From assembly GCA_050485645.1 (NCBI GenBank), contig JBJHBT010000024.1, positions 1 through 57,588 on the forward strand: 57,588 bases of DNA, in the 5' to 3' direction. Position 1 is the stretch's first letter, and each line of letters begins with the position of its first letter. The notes below the pieces were generated by a model. That model had not been told where the DNA came from and ran no database searches. It was given only the letters and a program-made list of their open reading frames with translations. Below are positions 50,642 to 57,588 of this stretch, piece by piece. Origin of the DNA: JBJHBP01 sp050485645. Lineage in GTDB: Bacteria; Pseudomonadota; Gammaproteobacteria; Steroidobacterales; Rariloculaceae. Position numbers and translations under genes: made by a program.

Positions 50642-52517
50642 AGAACCGACCCTCGACAAGCTGAAAATGCACAGCGCCGATCTGAGTCAGGACAACATCG
50701 CGAAGATCCGCGAGCTGTTTCCCGGCTGCGTGACTGAGGCACGTGACGAGGCGACCGGCAAACTGCGTCTGGCGGTGGACTTCGATCTGCTGCGTCAGGA
50801 ACTGAGCGACCACATCGTGGAAGGGCCGAAGGAGCGGTATAGGCTGGATTGGCCTGGGAAGCGGGAGGCTTTGCTTGCCGCGAACACGCCAACAGCAAAA
50901 ACGCTTCGTCCCGTGCGTAGCGAGAGCATCGACTTTGATACCTCGGAAAACTTGTTGATCGAAGGAGATAATCTCGAGGCATTGAAAGTTTTGCAGAAGT
51001 CCTTTCTAGGTCAAGTGAAGCTCATATACATTGACCCTCCGTACAACACCGGCCGAGATTTCATCTATGAGGACGATTACTCTTCAAGCGCCGGCGAATA
51101 TCTCAACCTGTCCGGACAAGAAGATGAGGAAGGCAAGCGCCTTGTGGCGAACACCGAGGCAAACGGAAGGTTTCACTCCGACTGGCTTTCAATGATCTAT
51201 CCGAGATTGCGGCTTGCGAAGAACCTTTTGGCTGACGATGGCGTAGCCTTCATCTCTATAGACGATAACGAAGTAGATAGCCTAAAAAAGATCGGTAGTG
51301 AGATATTTGGAGAAGCCAACTTCATCGCGACTATTGTATGGCAAAAAGTTTTCTCCCCAAAAAATAGTGCGAAATTCTTCTCAGAAGACCATGATTTTAT
51401 TCTGGTGTTTGCGAAAAATTCCGATGTTTGGAGACCAAACCCCCTGCCAAGAACTGAGGAAATGATTGGTCGATACAAGAACCCTGATAACGACCCTAGA
51501 GGCCCGTGGACTTCGGGGGACCTTCAAGCAAGGAACCCATATTCAGCAGGAGTTTATTCTATCAGGTGCCCATCTGGTCGAGTCATTGAGGGTCCCGGAA
51601 AGGGTATGTATTGGAGAGTTAGTAAAGAAAAACTGAAAGAATTGGATGAGGATGGAAGAGTCTGGTGGGGAGAGACGGGAGGCAATATGCCGCGGATCAA
51701 AAGGTTCTTGTCCGAGACCAAAGATGGGAAAACACCTCAGACGTTATGGAAGTTTGACGAAGTTGGTCATACCCAGGATGCGAAGAAGACGCTTCTGAGG
51801 TATGTCCCCTTCGAACACACCGAAAATGTACTGAACTCCGTTAAGCCCGTCGAGTTGGTTCAGCGGATAGTTCAATTGGCCACGAAACCGGACGAAAACG
51901 CCATCGTAATGGACTTCTTTAGTGGCAGTGCGCCAACGGCGCACGCGGTGCTTGAGCAGAATAAAAAGGATGGAGGGAACCGACGCTTCATCGCCGTGCA
52001 AATCGCTGAGTCGCTACGAATTCCCGAAGAAAAGATGAAGACGATCTACGATATGGGTCGGCTGCGTCTGGTAAATGTGCTTGATGAGATGAAGACAGAA
52101 GGAGAGGGTGTCAAAGGCTTCAGAGCTCTCAAGTTAGACGCCTCCAACATGAAGGACATCTACTACCGCCCGGACGAGCTGAAGCAGTCCGACCTGCTCG
52201 ACATGGTCGACAACGTGAAGGAGGACCGCACCGCCGAGGACCTGCTGTTCCAGGTCCTGGTCGATTGGGGCGTGGACCTGACGCTGCCCATCCGGCGCGA
52301 GACGGTGCAGGACAAGACCGTGTTCTTCGTTGACGACAACGCCTTGGTCGCCTGCTTCGACAAAGGCATCACGGAAGAGCTGGTGAAAGAATTGGCCGGC
52401 CATGAACCCCTGCGCGTGGTCTTCCGCGACAACGGATTCGTTTCGGATGCGGTCAAGATCAACGTCGAGCAGGTCTTCCGCCAGCTTTCGCCCACTACCG
52501 AAGTCAAGTCGATCTGA
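50634..52517 (+). CDS. mod: Type III restriction-modification DNA methyltransferase (Mod)
   Basis: About 627 residues. Beta-class N6-adenine methyltransferase order: motif IV KLIYIDPPYNTGRDF (DPPY 134-137) precedes motif I MDFFSGSAPTAHAVLEQ (about 427), with the target-recognition domain between. The C-terminus (DASNMKDIYYRPDELKQSDL onward) is typical of type III Mod. Mod recognises and methylates one strand of the site and is required by Res for cutting. The motif-I glycine is an alanine here (GSA not GSG), which also occurs in family members. The centre, about 50850-52135, is visibly richer in A+T than both ends. ATG 50634 follows GAAGGACAG. Confidence 0.93.
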   Translation: MAEEPTLDKLKMHSADLSQDNIAKIRELFPGCVTEARDEATGKLRLAVDFDLLRQELSDHIVEGPKERYRLDWPGKREALLAANTPTAKTLRPVRSESIDFDTSENLLIEGDNLEALKVLQKSFLGQVKLIYIDPPYNTGRDFIYEDDYSSSAGEYLNLSGQEDEEGKRLVANTEANGRFHSDWLSMIYPRLRLAKNLLADDGVAFISIDDNEVDSLKKIGSEIFGEANFIATIVWQKVFSPKNSAKFFSEDHDFILVFAKNSDVWRPNPLPRTEEMIGRYKNPDNDPRGPWTSGDLQARNPYSAGVYSIRCPSGRVIEGPGKGMYWRVSKEKLKELDEDGRVWWGETGGNMPRIKRFLSETKDGKTPQTLWKFDEVGHTQDAKKTLLRYVPFEHTENVLNSVKPVELVQRIVQLATKPDENAIVMDFFSGSAPTAHAVLEQNKKDGGNRRFIAVQIAESLRIPEEKMKTIYDMGRLRLVNVLDEMKTEGEGVKGFRALKLDASNMKDIYYRPDELKQSDLLDMVDNVKEDRTAEDLLFQVLVDWGVDLTLPIRRETVQDKTVFFVDDNALVACFDKGITEELVKELAGHEPLRVVFRDNGFVSDAVKINVEQVFRQLSPTTEVKSI

Positions 52518-52525
52518 AGCTGGCG

Positions 52526-54205
52526 ATGAATCAGTCTGCCCCAAACATCCTGCTCGAGGCCCTGATTCAGGGCTGGGAGAACGAGGTTGTCGAGTTCAAA
52601 CAGGCTGGCAATGATTACGATACTCACAAGATTGGGCAGTATTTCTCAGCCTTGAGCAACGAAGCAAATCTCCGTGGGCTGGAGCGCGCGTGGCTGATCT
52701 TCGGCGTTGACAACAAGGCCCGTGCAGTGATCGGTACTGGCTACCGGGATGAGTCCGAGCGCCTGCATAGTCTGAAGCAACAAGTAGCGCAAAGCACCGA
52801 GCCCGGCATCACCTTTCGCGACATTCATGAGTTACAGCATGCAGATGGGCGGGTCTTGTTGCTCGAAATTCCCGCAGCGCCCCGGGGTATCCCCATCGCC
52901 TGGAAAGGACACTACTACGCCCGTGCTGGCGAAAGTCTGGTTCCGCTGGGCCTGGACAAGCAAGATGAGATCCGCCAGCAGACCCTGGCGCAGGACTGGA
53001 GTGCGCAACTGTTGCCGGCGGCCAGCCTGGCAGACCTGGACGAGACCGCGCTGGCTCGTGCGAGAGAGGCCTTCGCCAGAAAGTATACCAACCGCTTCGG
53101 TGGCGAAGAGGTCACCGGCTGGCCACTGAGAACCTTCCTGGACCGGGCGCGCATCACTCTGAATGGGCAGATCACGCGAACGGCGCTGTTGTTGCTGGGC
53201 AAGCCCGAAGCGGTGTGGCACCTATCGCCGCACCCGGCACAGATGACCTGGAAGCTGGAGGGTGCCGAGCGGGCCTATCAGCACTTCGCGCCGCCTTTTC
53301 TGCTTGCTACCACCCAGCTGTACCAGCGCATTCGCAACATTCAGCTGCGCTTGTTGCCCCAGGACGAGCTGCTGCCCATTGAGGTCTCCAAGTACGACCA
53401 GAAGATCGTGCTGGAAGCCTTGCACAACTGCATTGCCCATCAGGATTACACCCGCAATGGCCGGGTGGTAGTGATCGAGCAGCCGGACCGTCTCGTGTTC
53501 GAGAATGAGGGAAGCTTCTTCGAAGGTGCACCGGGGGATTATTTGGAAGGTAACCGCATACCGCGACGCTATCGCAACCCCTTCCTGGCGCAAGCCATGG
53601 CCGAACTGAACATGATCGACACCATGGGCTACGGCATCCACGATATGTTTGCGCGCCAAGCTCGGCGCTATCTGCCCATGCCGGACTACGACCTGGGGGA
53701 ACCCGGAGCAGTAAAGCTGACCCTTTACGGTGGCGTGGTCGACCCGGCCTACAGCCGGTTGCTGATCCAGAAAACCGATCTGCCGTTGGCGGACGTGCTG
53801 GCCCTGGACCGGGTGCAGAAGAAACTGCCAATTCCCGATGAGGCGGTGACTCGCCTGAAGCGGGCCGGCCTGATTGAAGGGCGGAAGCCACGCTTTCACG
53901 TATCCGCCCAAGTGGCCAAGGCGACCGGAAGCATGGCGGACTATATCCGTACCCGCGCCCAGGATGATGCGTTTTACGCCAAGCTGGTTACCGACTATCT
54001 GCAGCAGTCTGGCCATGCCAGCCGCGCCGATATCGATAAATTGCTGCTCGACAAGCTTAGTGACGCCTTGTCAGATGAACAAAAAGTCAAAAAAATCAGC
54101 AACTTACTTACCAAGCTAAGGCGTCAAGGGGTTATCTTCAATGCCGGCTCACGAGGCAAGCCGGCATGGATGCTTGCAGAAAGGAAACCTGGAATAAATC
54201 CATGA
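52526..54205 (+). CDS. AlbA_2-domain ATP-binding protein (Schlafen-like)
   Basis: About 559 residues, with three parts. AlbA_2 domain at about 10-130 (ENEVVEFKQAGNDYDTHKIG, FSALSNEANLRGLERAWLIF, KGHYYARAGESLVPLG). A GHKL/HATPase_c_4 domain at about 290-390 (VLEALHNCIAHQDYTRNGR, IPRRYRNPFLAQAMAELNMI, TMGYGIHDMF). A C-terminal winged-helix region (SDEQKVKKISNLLTKLRRQG) that may bind DNA. Such proteins are often called transcriptional regulators but occur in many defence loci. It begins 8 bases after mod and interrupts the usual mod-res adjacency. Confidence 0.87.
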   Translation: MNQSAPNILLEALIQGWENEVVEFKQAGNDYDTHKIGQYFSALSNEANLRGLERAWLIFGVDNKARAVIGTGYRDESERLHSLKQQVAQSTEPGITFRDIHELQHADGRVLLLEIPAAPRGIPIAWKGHYYARAGESLVPLGLDKQDEIRQQTLAQDWSAQLLPAASLADLDETALARAREAFARKYTNRFGGEEVTGWPLRTFLDRARITLNGQITRTALLLLGKPEAVWHLSPHPAQMTWKLEGAERAYQHFAPPFLLATTQLYQRIRNIQLRLLPQDELLPIEVSKYDQKIVLEALHNCIAHQDYTRNGRVVVIEQPDRLVFENEGSFFEGAPGDYLEGNRIPRRYRNPFLAQAMAELNMIDTMGYGIHDMFARQARRYLPMPDYDLGEPGAVKLTLYGGVVDPAYSRLLIQKTDLPLADVLALDRVQKKLPIPDEAVTRLKRAGLIEGRKPRFHVSAQVAKATGSMADYIRTRAQDDAFYAKLVTDYLQQSGHASRADIDKLLLDKLSDALSDEQKVKKISNLLTKLRRQGVIFNAGSRGKPAWMLAERKPGINP

Positions 54206-54280
54206 AAAGCAACTAGTTATGCCTTTCTTCATGCTGCCTATTGGGCCGCCCTTGCAGAAAGAATGCAGAAAGAGGACACC

Positions 54281-57200
54281 ATGAAACTCAAGTTCAAGGT
54301 CCAGCCTTACCAGACCAACGCCGTGAACGACGTGGTGGACTGTTTCGCCGGCCAACCCATGACGTCGGGGCTGAGCTACCGCATCGACCCGGGCCGCACG
54401 GCTCAGGCGAGCGCCTTCGGGGAAGGATTCAGGAACGCCGACATTGCCCTGTCCGAAGCGCAGATCCTGGAGAACATCCAGAAGGTCCAGCGGCGTCAGA
54501 ATCTGCCGGTATCGCCGTCATTGACTGACTTCACCGCCTTCAACACGAAGGGCGAGCGTGTGGCGGTCCCTGCGACCTACAAGAAGAACGCATTGGCAGC
54601 CAGCCGTGTTCACCTCGATGTGGAGATGGAAACCGGTACGGGCAAGACCTACTGCTACATCAAGTCCATTTTCGAGATGAACAAGCGCTACGGCTGGTCC
54701 AAGTTCATCATCATCGTCCCCTCCATTGCCATTCGCGAAGGGGTGTACAAATCCTTCCAGGTGACCGCCGAGCATTTCACTGAAAGCTACGGCAAGAAGG
54801 CGCGGTTCTTCATCTACAACTCCAAGCGCCTGCACGAGGTCGAGAGCTTCTCCTCGGACGCCGGGATCAACGTGATGATCATGAACATCCAGGCGTTCGC
54901 TGCGCGCGGCAAGGACAACAGGCGGATCTACGATGAGCTGGACGACTTCCAGTCGCGCAGGCCCATCGACGTCATTGCCTCCAATCGCCCAATCCTCATT
55001 CTGGATGAACCCCAGAAGATGGAAGGTGCGGCTACCATGGAAGCGCTGCATAAGTTCAAGCCGCTGTTCATTCTGCGCTACTCGGCAACGCACCGGACCC
55101 AGCACAACCGCGTGCACCGGCTGGACGCGCTCGATGCTTACAACCAAAAGCTGGTGAAGAAGATCGCCGTGCGGGGCATTCAGACCCTCGGCCTCGCCGG
55201 GACCAATGCTTACCTCTACCTGGAGGGCATCGAGATTTCGAAGCATGCCCCCGTGGCGCGGATCGAGCTGGAGGTGAAGCTGAAGTCTGGCGAGATCAAG
55301 AGACAGCTGCGGCGGCTGGAGTTCCGGGATGATCTGTTCGTCGAATCGGGCGAACTGGATCAGTACCGGGGCTTCACCATCAGCCAGATCGATGCGGTCA
55401 ACGATACGGTGGAGTTCACCAACGGCGCGGTATTGAAGGCCGGCGAGGCCAGCGGCGATGTCACCGAGCGCGACATCCGGCGCATCCAGATCCGCGAGAC
55501 GATCAAGGCTCACCTGGACAAGGAAAAGCAGCTCTTCGCCCAGGGCATCAAGGTGCTGTCCCTGTTCTTCATCGATGAGGTGGCGAAGTACCGCGACTAC
55601 GATCAGGCCGATGAGAAAGGCGAGTACGCGCGGGTGTTCGAGGAGGAGTACGCGCTGCTCAGGGATGAGTACCTATTGGAACTGGCGATCGATAACGAAA
55701 CGTATCGAAAGTACCTCGACAACATCGAGCCAGGCAAAACCCACAATGGCTATTTCTCGATCGACAAGAAGACCAACCGACTCAAGGACCCGGCGACCGG
55801 CGCTCGCTCGGTCGACTCCGATGATGTGGACGCCTACGACCTGATCCTGAAGGACAAGGAACGCCTGCTGGATTTTGCCGAGCCGACCCGGTTCATTTTT
55901 TCCCATTCAGCGCTGCGCGAGGGCTGGGACAACCCAAACGTGTTCGTCATGTGCATGCTCAAGCACAGCGACAACACCATTTCCCGCCGCCAGGAAGTCG
56001 GACGGGGGCTCCGCTTGAGCGTCGATCAGCACGGCGATCGCATGGATCACCCGAGCGTGGTGCACGACATCAATGTACTGACGGTGGTCGCGAGCGAAAG
56101 CTACAAGGGCTTCGTGGCGGGCCTGCAGAAAGAGATTTCGGAAACGCTGTCGTCGCGGCCGCGCCAGGCGACCGAGGCCTACTTCACCGGCAAGCTACTC
56201 ACTACCGATGGGGGCGCAGTCGAAGTCACCACCGCCATGGCGAAACTGATCTATCGCTACTTGGTCAAGCACGATTACACCGACGATTCCGACCAGATCG
56301 CCGACGTCTATCACGACGCGAAGGCCGATGGAACGCTGGCCGAGCTGCCAGAAGAGCTGATACCTCACGCCGAGCAGGTCTTCCAGCTGATCGATAGCGT
56401 CTTCAGCGATGCGCAGTTGCCGCAAGTGGATGACGGCCGCAAGCCAAAGACCAATCCGTTGAACGCGAATTTCGAGAAGAAGGAATTTCAGGCGCTGTGG
56501 GCGCGCATCAATCGCAGAGCGGTGTACCGAGTGGAATTCGATTCAGCGGAGCTGATCAGGAAATGTGTCAGCGCCCTGGACAAGCATCTTCGCGTCACGC
56601 CTTTGCAGTACACCATCCAGGCCGGGCGTCAGCAGGATGAGCTGACCGATGAGCAGCTTCGCGGTGGCGATGGCTTTGCCGTACAGGAGACCACGACAGA
56701 GCACGGTGATTCCATCCACTCTCGGGTTAGATACGACCTCATCGGCAAGGTGGCGGACAATGCCCGGCTGACCCGAGCCACCAGCGCAGAAATTTTCAGC
56801 CGAGTCCAAGGGGGCGTATTCGAGCAGTTCCGCAAGAACCCAGAGCACTTCATCGCCGAGGCCTCCCGCCTGATTGCCGAGCAGAAGGCAGCCATGGTCA
56901 TCGAGCGTCTGGCCTACAACGCAGTGGAGGACCGCTACGATAGCGACATCTTCACCGCCAACCAAACGGGACAGGACTTCTCCCGCGCCACGGAAAAGCT
57001 CAGGAAACATGTCTACGATTACGCCATCACGGACTCCGATGTGGAGCGGAAATTCGTCAAAGAGCTAGACACAAGCAGCGAAGTGGTTGTCTACGCCAAG
57101 CTGCCCCGCGGCTTCCTGATCCCGACGCCCGTTGGCGACTACAACCCGGACTGGGCGATTTCCTTCAAGGCCGGCAGCGTTCGGCACATCTACTTCGTGG

Positions 57201-57382
57201 CGGAAACCAAGGGCACGATGTCGTCGATGAAACTGCGCGAGATCGAGAAAACGAAGATCGAGTGCGCCCGAAGGTTCTTCGACGAAATGAGCCTGAGAAT
57301 CGCTGAGGATCGCGTTAAATATGACGTTGTCACGGATTACGCAAAGCTTATTGATGTTGTGGGCCGAGATTTTAGGGCATGA
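54281..57382 (+). CDS. res: Type III restriction enzyme subunit Res
   Basis: About 1033 residues. SF2 helicase motor: Walker A EMETGTGKTYCYIKSI (116-130), DEAD-like box ILILDEPQKMEG (about 242-245), LRYSATHRTQHN, FIFSHSALREGWDNPNVFVM (motif IV-V) and SRRQEVGRGLRLSVDQ (motif VI). The C-terminal PD-(D/E)xK nuclease shows NPDWAISFK (about 955) and VAETKG (about 974-976). Res translocates or diffuses from the Mod site and cuts when two head-to-head sites are met. ATG 54281 has AGAGGA upstream. All catalytic motifs appear intact, so restriction is plausible. Confidence 0.93.
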   Translation: MKLKFKVQPYQTNAVNDVVDCFAGQPMTSGLSYRIDPGRTAQASAFGEGFRNADIALSEAQILENIQKVQRRQNLPVSPSLTDFTAFNTKGERVAVPATYKKNALAASRVHLDVEMETGTGKTYCYIKSIFEMNKRYGWSKFIIIVPSIAIREGVYKSFQVTAEHFTESYGKKARFFIYNSKRLHEVESFSSDAGINVMIMNIQAFAARGKDNRRIYDELDDFQSRRPIDVIASNRPILILDEPQKMEGAATMEALHKFKPLFILRYSATHRTQHNRVHRLDALDAYNQKLVKKIAVRGIQTLGLAGTNAYLYLEGIEISKHAPVARIELEVKLKSGEIKRQLRRLEFRDDLFVESGELDQYRGFTISQIDAVNDTVEFTNGAVLKAGEASGDVTERDIRRIQIRETIKAHLDKEKQLFAQGIKVLSLFFIDEVAKYRDYDQADEKGEYARVFEEEYALLRDEYLLELAIDNETYRKYLDNIEPGKTHNGYFSIDKKTNRLKDPATGARSVDSDDVDAYDLILKDKERLLDFAEPTRFIFSHSALREGWDNPNVFVMCMLKHSDNTISRRQEVGRGLRLSVDQHGDRMDHPSVVHDINVLTVVASESYKGFVAGLQKEISETLSSRPRQATEAYFTGKLLTTDGGAVEVTTAMAKLIYRYLVKHDYTDDSDQIADVYHDAKADGTLAELPEELIPHAEQVFQLIDSVFSDAQLPQVDDGRKPKTNPLNANFEKKEFQALWARINRRAVYRVEFDSAELIRKCVSALDKHLRVTPLQYTIQAGRQQDELTDEQLRGGDGFAVQETTTEHGDSIHSRVRYDLIGKVADNARLTRATSAEIFSRVQGGVFEQFRKNPEHFIAEASRLIAEQKAAMVIERLAYNAVEDRYDSDIFTANQTGQDFSRATEKLRKHVYDYAITDSDVERKFVKELDTSSEVVVYAKLPRGFLIPTPVGDYNPDWAISFKAGSVRHIYFVAETKGTMSSMKLREIEKTKIECARRFFDEMSLRIAEDRVKYDVVTDYAKLIDVVGRDFRA

Positions 57383-57439
57383 GTGAGGGTTTCGCTTCGA
57401 CACTGGGGGGAGTGCCGAAGTCATCTCAGGTCGGAGTTA

Positions 57440-57588
57440 GCGGTTCATGCTCCCCGGCGGGCACCCAAATTCCCCCATCTTTGGCCACCTGAACTTCCCC
57501 CACCCCTGACCTGAGGCCGGCGCCGCCGGCACTGTTTCGCGGCGGGACGTTTACGCTGCTTCCCTTTTGCCTTGGGGAGCGCGGGAGT
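57440..57588. mobile_element. Possible terminus of an IS21-type element
   Basis: Repeated TTCCCCCA blocks (AAATTCCCCCAT and AACTTCCCCCAC) separated by TTTGGCCACCTG. I associate this arrangement with the subterminal repeats of IS21-family elements. The transposase would lie beyond the window. Named from memory of the pattern, without a database match. Confidence 0.35.

Overview
The window looks like a chromosomal segment of a G+C-rich gammaproteobacterium. RpoD has the gammaproteobacterial layout with a large non-conserved region, DnaG is its upstream neighbour, and HrpB, RlmI-type methyltransferase, a TonB-dependent receptor and a tRNA-Ile2(CAU) close to the E. coli ileX type are all present. 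I cannot name a genus from sequence alone. Base composition was judged by eye, not computed.

Left part (1-8.3 kb): a TPR protein gene and a membrane-anchored unknown are followed by an N-terminally truncated IS256-type transposase. A 454-bp direct duplication of the TPR gene's 3' end lies on the far side of the IS. Then come a VapBC toxin-antitoxin pair and two translationally coupled tandem paralogs of unknown function. A 98-bp intergenic repeat carrying a perfect 22-bp palindrome occurs twice, after the TPR fragment and after the second paralog.

Core part (8.3-35.4 kb): ordinary metabolism and information genes. These are HrpB helicase, a Tat-exported dienelactone hydrolase, an MFS transporter, a double-glycine-leader peptide with a tiny two-helix membrane protein, an RlmI-like methyltransferase, a VolA-like lipase lipoprotein in an operon with a TonB receptor, D-Ala-D-Ala ligase, GST, tRNA-Ile2, rpoD, dnaG, an isoquinoline-oxidoreductase-type molybdoenzyme pair, a LuxR regulator, an RRM protein, a CaCA exchanger and a hybrid histidine kinase.

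Right part (35.4-57.6 kb): an accessory island of defence and toxin-antitoxin genes with much decay. A DUF4065-like/DUF488 fusion gene and the tcmP-DUF5131 operon share a near-identical 29-bp box at their starts. Between and after them lie two intact DUF433 antitoxins, a frameshifted DUF5615 toxin, a frameshifted MbcA/ParS antitoxin, an HTH-nucleotidyltransferase gene with a clear palindromic operator, two HicB-like copies and a DUF433 scrap. An internally deleted second copy of the HTH-nucleotidyltransferase locus sits outside the island at 32.0-32.2 kb. A two-gene HhH/DUF6884 plus GIY-YIG-like operon and a DUF2442 gene follow.

The island ends in a six-gene, overlapping operon (44.75-57.38 kb): SNF2 helicase, fused DUF262-HNH (GmrSD-like), DUF4391, type III Mod, AlbA_2/ATPase, type III Res. 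I read this as a composite restriction system that combines classic type III methylation-restriction with a modification-dependent type IV-like nuclease and two accessory ATPases. The mod gene is a mosaic, with a markedly A+T-richer centre. The last 150 bases look like the terminus of an IS21-type element.
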